Virus record (IMG/VR): IMGVR_UViG_3300046722_000157
Span: 1 to 21,660 of that record
DNA length: 21,660 nt
Reading direction: 5' to 3' (one strand)
From: a virus
Shown one piece after another: positions 1 through 7,312 of the stretch. Each line of letters begins with the position of its first letter. The stretch's first letter is position 1. The translations under genes were made by a program, and so were the position numbers. The notes beneath the pieces were generated by a model. The model made no database searches. It saw only the letters and a list, made by a program, of their open reading frames with translations, and was not told the origin of the DNA.

Positions 1-258
1 GGTCCAGACGGCGGCGAAATCGGTGGCTCCGCCTGGGTAGGCGTATCCTTCCGCGCCGCCGGCCCGGATCATCGCCTGGGAGGGCGTTCGGATCGCTTCG
101 ATGGCGGCTCGGGCCTGGGCGATACAGACGGCGCGCAGCGGTGTGTGCTGCTGGTCCCATGGGACGGGTCCGTTGGGTCCCAGTTGCGGATCGGCGTCGT
201 AGATCGCGCGGGCGGCGGCTTCGAGGGTGGCGAGGGCGAGGGGTTGGATGAGGGTCAT
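1..258 (-). CDS. Small hypothetical phage protein, 3' end cut by window edge
   Basis: An open frame runs from an ATG at 256-258 off the left edge of the window without a stop; 86 residues are visible. The protein begins MTLIQPLALATLEAAARAIY and continues with PNGPVPWD, an Ala-rich helix (RAVCIAQARAAIEAIR) and a PSQAMIRAGG motif. This reads like the small, Ala-rich hypothetical proteins common in alphaproteobacterial phages that carry an 'IR-PS--M---G' signature; I know of no function for them. The Shine-Dalgarno match is weak (TGGAATCA upstream of the ATG). The gene lies downstream of the helicase gene on the same strand, separated by the AT-rich 259-406 region with inverted repeats, so it probably has its own promoter. 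Confidence 0.65.
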   Translation of the reverse strand, partial: MTLIQPLALATLEAAARAIYDADPQLGPNGPVPWDQQHTPLRAVCIAQARAAIEAIRTPSQAMIRAGGAEGYAYPGGATDFAAVWT

Positions 259-291
259 GTCATTGATTCCATTGAATTGTGGTTTTTCACC

Positions 292-418
292 AATGCGGGT
301 TATGCTACTTTTGCGGGTTTCCCCCAATACCCCGTCACGAAAAACTCGTTACAAAATACGATAATGATTCTAGTGAAAACCTACATGGCGCAACCCGCAA
401 TACTAGCTATCCCGCATT
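292..418. repeat. Paired inverted repeats in AT-rich intergenic region (origin or operator candidate)
   Basis: Two similar arms face each other. The left arm at 292-319 has AATGCGGG and TTTGCGGGTT separated by about 10 nt. The right arm at 392-418 has AACCCGCAA and CCCGCATT with the same layout on the other strand. The hexamer GCGGGT/CCCGCA therefore occurs four times, 17-18 bp apart within each arm, and the arms are separated by about 72 bp of AT-rich DNA. The right arm overlaps the last codons of the helicase gene. The region also holds a small ACGA-AAAAC-TCGT hairpin (about 337-349) and two GAnTC sites (265-269, 366-370). Paired, helically phased sites next to a replicative helicase gene suit an origin or a repressor operator; neither is proven. 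Confidence 0.55.
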
Positions 419-2062
419 TTTGTCTTTTGTCAAAATCCATTTAAGCCGTGAAATATCATTCCGGTTAACTGTGAGTTTGAGGTCTCCTACTCTGTTATTA
501 TTGTTTTTAGCCAACCACTTACCTAATCTCTGGCCTGATATGGAATGGCCACTTCTGTCAGATGCGACGATCATGCAGGCATCCCGGAATGGCTGTCTGA
601 CGAATCCATGCTCGTCCCGTTCGTCAGCGTCTTCGATGAGTTCCGATGCCGTACGACCTGGAATACCCACCCATCCATAGCGTTCCCACGTCCGAAAGAC
701 AGCCGCGCGTGCCGCGCGAATGGGGTCTTCCGAACGGGCGACATCCATGGACAAACAAGGATCGGCACAGCCAAGCCACACCAGGGAGGACCGCACCAAA
801 TTGGACCACCGCTCGAAACTGGCCAGCGCGCGGCAGGGTTTCGGCCTGCCCGCGGCGATGTAGGCCCGTCCGATGGTCAGGCAGGCAGCGATGTAAAGTC
901 CACGGTTAGCCAGGACCATCTGAACCGGATCAGCCTCGAATTCCCGTTCCTCGGGATTTTCCAGATCGGCGTCGAGACGGCACACCAGGGTCCGGCGCAC
1001 CAGATCGGCGGGCGCCGACAGATTGTTGCCGTTGGCGAACACCGTGAAGCTGTTCGCGATGCGCGGCATGTTGCTCGATCCGAGGCCGCGCACCTGAAGA
1101 ATGGGCCGCTCGGTCAACTGATTAAGGAAATCCCCCACCATCATGTCCGAAACATTGTCGATGGCGATGATCTGCTGGCCGGCGAGGGCGGCTCCGATCA
1201 GACGCTTTTCGGTTTCCTCCGGGTTCGGCGCCTGCGCCAGCACGGCGCATCGCTCACCGGTCGATACCGTGGCGGCGATGTCAGCGAGGTAGCTTTTGCC
1301 CGTGCCCGGCTGCGGCGCGGTGGCGACGTGCATGGGCACGGCTGGCAAGAGCGCGCCACGCAGCACCGTGGTCATCACCATGGACAGCGCGACGGCCCGG
1401 CTCGCCTCGTCGGCGAAGGGAAATTCCACCAGCAACCCTTGCAAGGTCTCGATCGCCCGGTCGGCGTCCAGTCGGGTCGGATTATCCGGCACCAGTGGCA
1501 TGACGGGCGGGTTGACCAGCACGAAGCCGGTCGCGTCGTCATAACCAGGCGTTGCCAGGATCGTGCCATCTGGCCGCATGGTCGGAGTGCTGATGACTCC
1601 GGTTATGGGTGGAAACGGCCAATCGCCCGACATGGCGGCAATTTGTTCCACGACTTCGCGTGGCGGGTCGGTGCGAACCGGATCGCCGGTTTTCAGGGCC
1701 TTTTCCCATTCCGCCACGGTGCCGAGCGCGCGGCCCAGGACAGGTAACGTGACCCCGATGATGCCGGCGACCTCGATCACGGTGCCGTCCGAGGTTTTCG
1801 CCTTCGCCATGGATACCCTGACCAGCGAGCGGTCGCGCTGAAAGAACGGAACCTTGGCCCGCGCGAGCGCGATCAGGCCATGATCGGCGGCACGGTGGCG
1901 CAACCCGTTGATAACACGAATGACCGGCTTGGACGGGTCTTCGACCTCGGGATACCATCCTTGATCCGGGTCAGCGTCATGACCATTCACGAGCGGCTTC
2001 TTGCGAGGCGAGCGGCGACGGGGTGTGGGCAGGATCGGCTCATCGAAGAAGTTACCCGCCAT
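407..2062 (-). CDS. Phage replicative AAA+ helicase (primase-helicase C-terminal type)
   Basis: A 551-residue P-loop ATPase resembling the helicase half of phage and prophage primase-helicases. Visible motifs: Walker A APQPGTGKS (about residues 249-257), Walker B IIAIDN (298-303), a sensor-like TVFANGNN (340-346) and a downstream RR pair in DLVRRTLVC (353-361) that fits an arginine finger. The first 240 residues contain an RVINGLRHRAADHGLIAL segment but I see no primase/polymerase active site, so priming may come from another gene. It probably unwinds phage DNA at the replication fork. The ATG at 2062 is preferred over an upstream GTG (2086) because AGGA lies 9 nt before it. The gene overlaps the upstream gene by 11 nt. 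Its end lies inside the right arm of the inverted repeats at 392-418. Confidence 0.8.
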   Translation of the reverse strand: MAGNFFDEPILPTPRRRSPRKKPLVNGHDADPDQGWYPEVEDPSKPVIRVINGLRHRAADHGLIALARAKVPFFQRDRSLVRVSMAKAKTSDGTVIEVAGIIGVTLPVLGRALGTVAEWEKALKTGDPVRTDPPREVVEQIAAMSGDWPFPPITGVISTPTMRPDGTILATPGYDDATGFVLVNPPVMPLVPDNPTRLDADRAIETLQGLLVEFPFADEASRAVALSMVMTTVLRGALLPAVPMHVATAPQPGTGKSYLADIAATVSTGERCAVLAQAPNPEETEKRLIGAALAGQQIIAIDNVSDMMVGDFLNQLTERPILQVRGLGSSNMPRIANSFTVFANGNNLSAPADLVRRTLVCRLDADLENPEEREFEADPVQMVLANRGLYIAACLTIGRAYIAAGRPKPCRALASFERWSNLVRSSLVWLGCADPCLSMDVARSEDPIRAARAAVFRTWERYGWVGIPGRTASELIEDADERDEHGFVRQPFRDACMIVASDRSGHSISGQRLGKWLAKNNNNRVGDLKLTVNRNDISRLKWILTKDKNAG

Positions 2063-2396
2063 TGAGGTATGTCCTGACCGCTTCACGCAATTTTAGCCGG
2101 GAAGGTTCGTGTGACAGCCGCGCCACCAACGCATCGGCCGCATCCGTCTCGTCCTGGACCCGATCTGCTTCGGTAAGCAGTAAAGCGCCAAGCCAATCCG
2201 ACAACGCCTCGTAATGCGCTTCGGACAGGTATGACGCGCCCAGACGAATGGCCTCGGTCATGACCTCGGCCCATGCCTCGCCGAACGTCATCTCGTCCCT
2301 GGCGAGCGCGCCGGCCACATCGATCGTCATGGACCGCAGGCGCGGCGTGACATGCTCGCGAAACGCGATGGCGAACGCGGATGACGGCACCAGCAT
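2052..2396 (-). CDS. Hypothetical protein between RHH protein and replicative helicase
   Basis: A 114-residue, mostly helical protein without a family I recognise. It starts MLVPSSAFAIAFREHVTPRL and is rich in Ala, Leu, Glu and Arg, with no Cys and no membrane segment, so it is likely cytoplasmic. The ATG is preceded by the strong Shine-Dalgarno GGGGGAG, which lies inside the last codons of the upstream RHH gene only 4 nt away, indicating translational coupling. Its end overlaps the helicase gene by 11 nt. The position between a small DNA-binding protein and the replicative helicase suggests a replication accessory role such as helicase loading, but that is inference from position only. Confidence 0.7.
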   Translation of the reverse strand: MLVPSSAFAIAFREHVTPRLRSMTIDVAGALARDEMTFGEAWAEVMTEAIRLGASYLSEAHYEALSDWLGALLLTEADRVQDETDAADALVARLSHEPSRLKLREAVRTYLNGG

Positions 2397-2400
2397 GGGA

Positions 2401-2580
2401 TCACTCCCCCGCCGGCGCGAGTTCCTCTTCGCACGGGCAACCGCCCGCCAGCTTGGCCGTCGCGGCTTCGATCATCCATTGGCGGAGCGTCTTGCCGCTG
2501 ACAGCGGCGGCGACCCGGACGGCATGATGCAAATCGGGCGGCGCCTCGATGAAGAGGGGCTTTCCACGGCGGTCTGACAT
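2401..2580 (-). CDS. Small ribbon-helix-helix-like DNA-binding protein
   Basis: A 59-residue protein, MSDRRGKPLFIEAPPDLHHA then VRVAAAVSGKTLRQWMIEA, matching the ribbon-helix-helix plan: a basic beta strand (PLFIEAP), helix A (DLHHAVRVAAAVSG) and helix B (TLRQWMIEAATAKL). The C-terminal tail has a CPC pair and is acidic. Ribbon-helix-helix proteins of this size act as dimeric repressors or antitoxin-like regulators. The ATG has AAAGGGA about 8 nt upstream. A candidate promoter (2596-2633) lies in the 57-nt gap separating it from the helicase gene upstream, so it may head and regulate a sub-operon with the two genes that follow. No toxin gene is visible next to it, so a toxin-antitoxin role is less likely. 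Confidence 0.7.
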   Translation of the reverse strand: MSDRRGKPLFIEAPPDLHHAVRVAAAVSGKTLRQWMIEAATAKLAGGCPCEEELAPAGE

Positions 2581-2595
2581 TTTCCGATCCCTTTA

Positions 2596-2633
2596 ATTCT
2601 AGGCAGAATGCGCCGTCACGGAACTGTCGTCAA
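2596..2633 (-). promoter_or_regulatory. Candidate promoter ahead of the RHH-helicase sub-operon
   Basis: On the minus strand TTGACG (2628-2633) is followed after 17 nt by CATTCT (2605-2610). A better -10 match, TAGAAT, lies slightly further down (2596-2601) but has no good -35. The site sits in the only real gap (2581-2637) between the RecD-like helicase stop and the small RHH gene, and the following leader carries AAAGGGA as ribosome binding site. Confidence 0.35.
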
Positions 2634-2637
2634 CCGC

Positions 2638-3960
2638 TCACACCCCGACCAACACCAGGCCGTCCGATGCGCGGGTGGCTCCCGTGTATAGCAGCCGCCG
2701 CACTTCCAGCGGACTTTCCGCCATCTTCGAGCGGACATTGGGGATATCGAGGAAGGTGAACCGGAAGGTCGATCCCTGCGAGGCGTGCAGCGTCATGGCA
2801 TAGATCGACTGCGCGCGAATGAATTGATCCTTGAACTCGTGGAACTGATCCCACAAGGAATTGTCTACCTTACACATATCGCGCATCTCATTGAGCCTGA
2901 TCTGATATCCAGTGAAATCACGCGGCAGATGAATGTCATGGTCAACACCAGCCTCGGTCTTTACCTTCATGTCCCAGGTGCCAATGCCCAGGTGCGCTCC
3001 TGATTCGATCGCCAGCACCGTTACTTCCTCGTTGGTGGCGATCTGAACCGATTCCTCGACTATCAGCGGCGAGCGCATCAGCGCCATCTCGCCGGGCAGG
3101 AACGGCGGCGCGCCTGGCCGCACCGCGCTGTCACCGTGTATCCAGCGCCGAATACGAGTGTTGATCTCCGCCACGCGATCGTTGGTGTAGCAGAGGTAGC
3201 GTGCGAAGTCGGGATCGGCATGGAACGCCTCGCACGTCATGGCACGGCGCAGCCAGGCGTCCACGTCAGCGCGCGGCGGCACGAATACCCCGGTCTTCTC
3301 CAACGCTGTCCCAGGCGTTCCCCGTGCCTCGCGCGCCCAGGACCAGTCCATGGGCAGATCGGGGTTATCCTGCGTGCCGCGGATGACGGACGCGGCGGCG
3401 ATGATGGGGTTGCCTTCGGCCTGCCGGCAGATCGTGTCCAGATGGCTCGCGGGCATCACGTCGAAGGCGCGGCTTTCCGCCTCGCCCACGGGAGGGATTT
3501 GCGCCTTATCCCCAATCAACACCACCGCCTTGCCGGCGAGGTATCGATCAATATGCTGCATCAGCGAAGAATCCAGCATGGACGCCTCATCCACGAATAT
3601 CAGGTCTTCAGGAATTGGCCTGGCGTGTGGCGCGCGGACGAACACCTGACGATCGCCTTGCGCCTTGGGGCGTAGCGACAGCATCGAATGGATGGTGCCG
3701 CAGGGGATATCCAGACCGGCGGCCACCAACTTGCGCGACAGCACGGCGGCGGCTTTGTGTGTCGGCGCGGCGAGCCGGACACGGGACTGTCCGGCAATGG
3801 TGCGCCGACTGGCGTGATCGGCGGCGATGGCCTGCACCAGCGTCGTTTTACCGGAGCCGGCCACGCCGGTCAGCAAATGCGGGCGCCGCATGACAATGGA
3901 CGCCTCGATTTGCTCGCGTGCCCGCGCCTGGTCCTCATTCAGTTCCACGTTGAAGGTCAT
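2638..3960 (-). CDS. SF1 DNA helicase, RecD/Dda-like
   Basis: A 440-residue superfamily 1B helicase. Motif I is GVAGSGKTT (32-40), motif Ia AAPTHKAA (64-71), motif II FVDEAS (122-127), motif III GDKAQIPPVG (150-159), motif V TLHASQGSTF (about 390-399) and motif VI RRLLYTGATRA (421-431). All ATPase motifs are intact. The length fits the compact phage Dda/RecD2-like enzymes, which unwind DNA 5' to 3' and act in origin unwinding, fork restart or recombination. The start ATG overlaps the upstream stop as ATGA (3957-3960), so it is translationally coupled to the small gene before it and belongs to the same operon as the ssDNA-binding protein and the RecA-like ATPase. Confidence 0.9.
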   Translation of the reverse strand: MTFNVELNEDQARAREQIEASIVMRRPHLLTGVAGSGKTTLVQAIAADHASRRTIAGQSRVRLAAPTHKAAAVLSRKLVAAGLDIPCGTIHSMLSLRPKAQGDRQVFVRAPHARPIPEDLIFVDEASMLDSSLMQHIDRYLAGKAVVLIGDKAQIPPVGEAESRAFDVMPASHLDTICRQAEGNPIIAAASVIRGTQDNPDLPMDWSWAREARGTPGTALEKTGVFVPPRADVDAWLRRAMTCEAFHADPDFARYLCYTNDRVAEINTRIRRWIHGDSAVRPGAPPFLPGEMALMRSPLIVEESVQIATNEEVTVLAIESGAHLGIGTWDMKVKTEAGVDHDIHLPRDFTGYQIRLNEMRDMCKVDNSLWDQFHEFKDQFIRAQSIYAMTLHASQGSTFRFTFLDIPNVRSKMAESPLEVRRLLYTGATRASDGLVLVGV

Positions 3961-4202
3961 GTGTCCCGCACTGGTTTCACGTCGTCATCAATCAGCGGCA
4001 CACGCAGGAACTCCGGTGGCCTGCCGCGCCAACCTCGAATGTAATAGTGGTCCTCTTCCTTGACCGCCACGAAATGAATCGGCCAAAGGAAGAGGTCCGT
4101 GATCACACCGCCGATGGTTTTGTCCGGGTTGAGCCATAGTTCGCCGGTGTGCGATGGCGGCTCGTTTGGCGGCTTGAACGAGCGGTCAGTTTTTTCCGGC
4201 AT
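3957..4202 (-). CDS. Hypothetical protein between SSB-like protein and helicase
   Basis: An 81-residue protein of unknown family. The N-terminus is polar and Pro-rich (SFKPPNEPPSHTGELW); the second half contains FLWPIHFVAVKEEDHYYIRG and a WRGRPPEFLRVPL segment, suggesting a small beta-rich domain. It is locked into the replication operon: its ATG shares one base with the upstream stop (TGATG at 4200-4204) and its stop overlaps the helicase start (ATGA). Constant coupling to both the ssDNA-binding protein and the helicase suggests a replication accessory protein, but nothing in the sequence identifies the job. Confidence 0.7.
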   Translation of the reverse strand: MPEKTDRSFKPPNEPPSHTGELWLNPDKTIGGVITDLFLWPIHFVAVKEEDHYYIRGWRGRPPEFLRVPLIDDDVKPVRDT

Positions 4203-4711
4203 CAGAACGGAATCTCATCGTCCAGATCACCCCCGCGTGGAGCGTCCCAAGATGGAGCGGGCGACTTCGCGGGCGCCGCCGCTTTTGGCGCTGCCGGACG
4301 TGGTGACGCCTTGGCCTGGCCATTCCTGGCGATGTAATCCGCCACGGAATTGTTGGCTGGATAATCGCCCTGAGCGGGCTTGATACGCAATTTCAACTGA
4401 CCCTGCTTGCCGACCATATCGAACGGGTCAAGATTCCCTTGATCGTATTCCGATTCAATGCCGATGGATTCACAAAAATGGCGGACCTTGCTTTGCCATT
4501 TTTCATCGGGAAGAAGGTAGTCGAACACTGTTCGTTTGTTGCCTTCCGCGTTGAAAACATGAAGTGTCAACTTCACCATGTCATTGCCTGATTTGCTGCG
4601 ATCATCGGCCGCGTCATGGACCTCGAAATCGTAATCGCCGGGGCGCCACGGGGCGAATGCGTTACTGGCGGCATCGGCGACTTCCTTGCTTACAGGTGTC
4701 GGAATACGCAT
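4202..4711 (-). CDS. Single-stranded DNA-binding protein, DUF669-like
   Basis: A 169-residue protein resembling the phage DUF669 family, which replaces or supplements SSB next to recombination ATPases. The first 115 residues form the predicted binding domain, with the conserved stretch SGNDMVKLTLHVFNAEGNKR and FDYLLPDEKWQSKVRHFCES. This is followed by a flexible Ala/Pro/Lys-rich linker (about 130-155) and the acidic tip DLDDEIPF. That last motif is the classic SSB C-terminal peptide (DDDIPF in E. coli) that docks partner proteins such as helicases. It would coat ssDNA during replication and recombination, together with the RecA-like ATPase upstream and the helicase downstream. The ATG begins one nt after the preceding stop region. 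Confidence 0.85.
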   Translation of the reverse strand: MRIPTPVSKEVADAASNAFAPWRPGDYDFEVHDAADDRSKSGNDMVKLTLHVFNAEGNKRTVFDYLLPDEKWQSKVRHFCESIGIESEYDQGNLDPFDMVGKQGQLKLRIKPAQGDYPANNSVADYIARNGQAKASPRPAAPKAAAPAKSPAPSWDAPRGGDLDDEIPF

Positions 4712-4712
4712 G

Positions 4713-4934
4713 TCATTTACTCCAAAGTAAGGGGATCATCTCGACCAGTTTTCTGGTGAGTTCGTTGGCCTGTCCAGCGTCGATCCAGGTGCGCCGGACA
4801 GTTTTATCCCCAACGCCTATCGACAGATAGCGTTGGCCGTCTTTCGGATCGTACACAGCCTCGATATGTAAATCTCCGATCCGATCGCGCGCCAGTAACT
4901 TTGGCGATGTGGACGCGACCGGAACGACACGCAT
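4713..4934 (-). CDS. Hypothetical protein in recombination operon
   Basis: A 73-residue protein (MRVVPVASTSPKLLARDRIG...) with a predicted beta-rich centre (DLHIEAVYDPKDGQRYLSIG) and a C-terminal helix (ANELTRKLVEMIPLLW). The start is fixed by the TGATG overlap with the upstream ATPase gene at 4932-4936; reading further upstream would run through the ATPase coding region. No known family is recognised. Small proteins in this position between the RecA-like ATPase and the DUF669 protein are common in phages and may regulate strand annealing, but this is inferred from position only. Confidence 0.7.
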   Translation of the reverse strand: MRVVPVASTSPKLLARDRIGDLHIEAVYDPKDGQRYLSIGVGDKTVRRTWIDAGQANELTRKLVEMIPLLWSK

Positions 4935-5866
4935 CACACGTTTTCGATGGCGGCTATCCTGTTCCGCAGATAGGCGATGGCCTTGTCGGCGCGATGCGAT
5001 TCCATCTCGTCCCACGATGCGACGTTCGCGGCGGCGAGCCATTTGTCCACGGTGCCATCTTCCAGCTTGACGATATCCAGTAGGTGACTGATCTCCGCGC
5101 GTTGTTCCGGTGTGATCAGATTGACCGGTTGCGATGGCTCTCGGATCACCGCGATACCGTACATCCGGGCGAAGGTGTCGTAACTGAATTCAAATGTGCT
5201 GGCCTCGGGGAACGCGGCGATGCGGGTTTTCCGCACCCGCCCGATCCGGCGTGGGCCGGCTTTCAGCACCTGCACGGCCAGGTCCAGTTCGTACTCAAGC
5301 CTGGGCCAGCAGTCGAAGATGGTGCCGATCTGCTCGCGCTCGCCATTGGCGCCCTTGCCCCATTCCGCGATTTCGCCGCAGATCAGGATCACGTTCATAT
5401 CCAGGCGAACCAGCCAGTTGACCATGTGGCGCATGTAGTTGACGGCGGGCTTGCGGTCGGCGCCGAACTCGTTCTTCTTGCCAGCATCGGACAACCGTTC
5501 CGCCTCGCGGGCGATTTCGTTGGCGAACAGTTTGGTCGCGCTATCGATCACCAGCGTCTTGCGATCATGGCTTTCGGTGGCGAGCGCCTTGATCTGGCCC
5601 ATGACGACATCGAAGGATGAGGCGCCATCGTCGGGACCGAGATAGAGACCACCCGAGGCGCGCAGCTTCTCGACGTATTCCGGTTGCGTGGCGCCGCCTT
5701 CCACGTCGATCATGTAAACGTCGGGGAAGTCCAGCGCGAAGTAGGTCTTGCCCACACCAGACGCGCCGTAAACCAGGATTTTTGGTTTGCGCAGCTTGAC
5801 CGCTTCAGGTTTCACGGCCAGCAGCTTCGATCTCTTCGTCCTTATCGCGGCGGTTCCGTCCGGCAT
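4934..5866 (-). CDS. RecA-like recombination ATPase (AAA_24 / Sak4-type)
   Basis: A 310-residue P-loop NTPase of the phage nucleotide-binding protein type. Walker A is GASGVGKT (34-41), and a DVEGG motif (54-58) and Walker B TLVIDS (104-109) follow. These proteins (Sak4-like) are small RecA relatives that promote single-strand annealing with a phage ssDNA-binding protein, and the DUF669-type SSB two genes downstream fits that pairing. The ATG at 5866 is chosen because AAAGGAAG precedes it by 4-5 nt; an earlier ATG at 5944 lies wholly inside the RHH gene and lacks a ribosome site. The start overlaps the 3' end of the RHH gene by 62 nt, unusually long for this window. The C-terminal 70 residues include ITPEQRAEISHLLDIV, a helical region probably used for partner contacts. 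Confidence 0.85.
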   Translation of the reverse strand: MPDGTAAIRTKRSKLLAVKPEAVKLRKPKILVYGASGVGKTYFALDFPDVYMIDVEGGATQPEYVEKLRASGGLYLGPDDGASSFDVVMGQIKALATESHDRKTLVIDSATKLFANEIAREAERLSDAGKKNEFGADRKPAVNYMRHMVNWLVRLDMNVILICGEIAEWGKGANGEREQIGTIFDCWPRLEYELDLAVQVLKAGPRRIGRVRKTRIAAFPEASTFEFSYDTFARMYGIAVIREPSQPVNLITPEQRAEISHLLDIVKLEDGTVDKWLAAANVASWDEMESHRADKAIAYLRNRIAAIENV

Positions 5867-6005
5867 GGGACTTCCTTTCAGGATGGGTATCGAGCAACCG
5901 CCGCAGCAATTCCGACACCGTGACATCGAGGCGTTTCGCCTCAACGATCAACCACGCCATTTGCGGGCCGGTCAGCGCGAAAGAACGTTTGGTCACTGTC
6001 GCCAT
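5805..6005 (-). CDS. Ribbon-helix-helix repressor heading the replication operon
   Basis: A 66-residue CopG/Arc-like protein: MATVTKRSFALTGPQMAWLI opens with the DNA-contacting strand (KRSFALT), followed by helix A (PQMAWLIVEAKRLD) and helix B (TVSELLRRLLDTH). The C-terminal tail is highly charged. It is probably a dimeric autorepressor of the operon that encodes the RecA-like ATPase, SSB and helicase. The ATG at 6005 is preferred to one at 6014 because the latter lies inside the predicted -10 box. No Shine-Dalgarno is present, so the mRNA is likely leaderless. Its 3' end overlaps the ATPase gene by 62 nt in another frame. Confidence 0.75.
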   Translation of the reverse strand: MATVTKRSFALTGPQMAWLIVEAKRLDVTVSELLRRLLDTHPERKSHAGRNRRDKDEEIEAAGRET

Positions 6006-6011
6006 GGGAAC

Positions 6012-6041
6012 CATATAGGCATATAACGGAACCCCTGTAAA
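6012..6041 (-). promoter_or_regulatory. Promoter of the RHH-ATPase-SSB-helicase operon
   Basis: Minus-strand TTTACA (6036-6041) and TATATG (6012-6017) are separated by 18 nt. The predicted transcription start falls on or next to the ATG at 6005 (6 nt between the -10 box and the ATG), implying a leaderless transcript. The -35 box abuts the terminator of the preceding operon. Confidence 0.5.
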
Positions 6042-6043
6042 CC

Positions 6044-6073
6044 AAAAAAACGCGGACCATCCGGGCCGTCCGC
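6044..6073 (-). terminator. Intrinsic terminator of the XRE-headed operon
   Basis: On the minus strand the stem GCGGAC / GTCCGC (arms 6068-6073 and 6052-6057, 10-nt loop) is followed by G and then seven T residues (6044-6050). It lies 30 nt beyond the last gene of the operon (stop at 6104) and directly before the next promoter. A weaker hairpin ACACC-TCAC-GGTGT lies between (6082-6095). Confidence 0.75.
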
Positions 6074-6103
6074 CTCGCCCAACACCTCACGGTGTATCTC
6101 TGT

Positions 6104-6328
6104 TCATGCCGATTCCAAAGCGAGCCACGCCTGGTTCTCCGCGTATTCCCACATGTACGAATTGGATGCGTAGCACCACGCGGCGGGGATAGCCTTGAAC
6201 GAAATCCCGTTGAACATGGCGATCCACCGCGCGCTCATCTCGGATCGAGGAAAGTTGGCCGCGATACTGGTAAAGCCCGCCGCGCGCAGTTGTTCCGGCG
6301 TGACCGGCGGTGGTGTCCAGGGCGTCAT
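6104..6328 (-). CDS. Hypothetical protein, last gene of XRE-headed operon
   Basis: A 74-residue protein (MTPWTPPPVTPEQLRAAGFT...) unusually rich in Trp, Ala and Met, with RWIAMFNGISFKAIPAAWCY and YMWEYAENQAW segments. I recognise no family; no membrane segment is convincing. GGAAGG lies 5 nt before the ATG, and the start overlaps the preceding stop (ATGA at 6325-6328), so it is the last translationally coupled gene before the terminator at 6044-6073. Confidence 0.65.
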   Translation of the reverse strand: MTPWTPPPVTPEQLRAAGFTSIAANFPRSEMSARWIAMFNGISFKAIPAAWCYASNSYMWEYAENQAWLALESA

Positions 6329-7095
6329 CGTCCCTTCCTCGAATAGAGGCGTGGCGAGTTAAATATACTCAGTCCCGGTATCTCGCGCGCGCCCTGTTTG
6401 ATCGCCAACTTCACCGCGGCATCGTTCACCATCAAAAACTGTCTTGGGACCAAATCCGGGTGCGTGATCCCATATTCCCAGTTGTCGCTCAACCCGGCGA
6501 CCGAGTTATGCACGCTCCGCACCCGCGACAACTCAGGCAACGATGCCGTGGCCCGCGCCTCGGCCTCCTGAGCGGCCTGTAGCGCCTCTATGGCTACTTC
6601 CCCATCGCCGCCACGGTCAGCCGCCTGTAGCGCCTCCTGGGCCGCCGCGGCGAGGCGTTGCGCCTCTCGTTCCGCCGCCTCGCGTTCGGCCTTGGCCTTG
6701 GCCGCGAGGAAGGCGGCGATGCGCTGCTCGATGATGGGCAGCAGGACTTCGAGGCTGTCCTTGATCCGTTTGGCCATACCATCGATCAATCGTTGCGCGC
6801 CCAGGACCGGCTTTTTGATCCGCTCCCGCGTCACGTCGCAATCCGCGATCCCGGCCTTCACCTGTTCGCGGAAGTCGGTGGCGATGCCGCAGATATGCTC
6901 GTCGGCGATGCCGTCCCGCGTGGCCACCAGGAACCGTTCGTAGCGGTCGCACAGCTTTGTCGCGGCCTCACGGTGCGGGAGGTAGGCTCCGTCCAGCCAG
7001 TCCGTCAGGAGCGCGGGATCGAGTGCGGCGCCAAGGTCCACGACCGGACGATTCGGCAGGCGTTCGATGTCGGCGGCGAGTTCGGCGGTTCGCAT
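6325..7095 (-). CDS. Coiled-coil phage early protein of unknown function
   Basis: A 256-residue cytoplasmic protein. The N-terminal third contains DLGAALDPALLTDWLDGAYL; the centre is a long coiled coil (about residues 115-195) dense in Ala, Glu, Lys and Arg; the C-terminus has a compact domain, DNWEYGITHPDLVPRQFLMV and KLAIKQGAREIPGLSIF. This 'W ... VP..FL.V....V..AIK.G.REIPG..IF' ending is, from memory, typical of phage early proteins encoded next to recombination genes, several of which were named nuclease inhibitors or recombination accessory factors. The start at 7095 is set by the TGA-T-ATG junction with the upstream gene. Confidence 0.7.
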   Translation of the reverse strand: MRTAELAADIERLPNRPVVDLGAALDPALLTDWLDGAYLPHREAATKLCDRYERFLVATRDGIADEHICGIATDFREQVKAGIADCDVTRERIKKPVLGAQRLIDGMAKRIKDSLEVLLPIIEQRIAAFLAAKAKAEREAAEREAQRLAAAAQEALQAADRGGDGEVAIEALQAAQEAEARATASLPELSRVRSVHNSVAGLSDNWEYGITHPDLVPRQFLMVNDAAVKLAIKQGAREIPGLSIFNSPRLYSRKGR

Positions 7096-7096
7096 A

Positions 7097-7312
7097 TCAG
7101 ATGTCCTTTGGTTCAAACAACCGGCATATTTTTCCCGCGATCTCGAACTCCATCCGGCGTCCCTCAACAGGAGATGGTCTTTTACGCTGTAGATACGCCT
7201 GCTCCATTTCAGCCATGCCGAAAGAAACCAGTTGTCGAACCTGATTGATCAGTTCACAGGACTTCATCAGATCGACGATTTCACGATCAGTCATGTCTTT
7301 TATGGGTTTCAC
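7097..7312 (-). CDS. Hypothetical small helical protein
   Basis: A 71-residue protein, VKPIKDMTDREIVDLMKSCE continuing ...QLVSFGMAEMEQAYLQRKRP. It is predicted to be all-helical and basic in its second half. The GTG at 7312 is chosen because TAGGAAACGTC gives an AGGA site 6-7 nt upstream; the ATG six codons later (7294) has no ribosome site. It follows the preceding stop by 8 nt and is followed one base later by the coiled-coil gene. No family is recognised. Confidence 0.65.
   Translation of the reverse strand: MKPIKDMTDREIVDLMKSCELINQVRQLVSFGMAEMEQAYLQRKRPSPVEGRRMEFEIAGKICRLFEPKDI

Noticed and set aside
545-1747. 400-codon plus-strand open frame opposite the replicative helicase
   Set aside because: It is antisense to a clear AAA+ ATPase, has no ribosome site and a composition typical of reverse-frame reading in GC-rich DNA.
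2401-2580. Toxin-antitoxin pair made of the RHH protein and its neighbour at 2052-2396
   Set aside because: The neighbour shows no RelE, PIN, Doc or other toxin motif, and the pair is embedded in the replication operon.
5084-5620. 178-codon plus-strand open frame
   Set aside because: It is antisense to the RecA-like ATPase with its Walker motifs and has no conserved pattern of its own.
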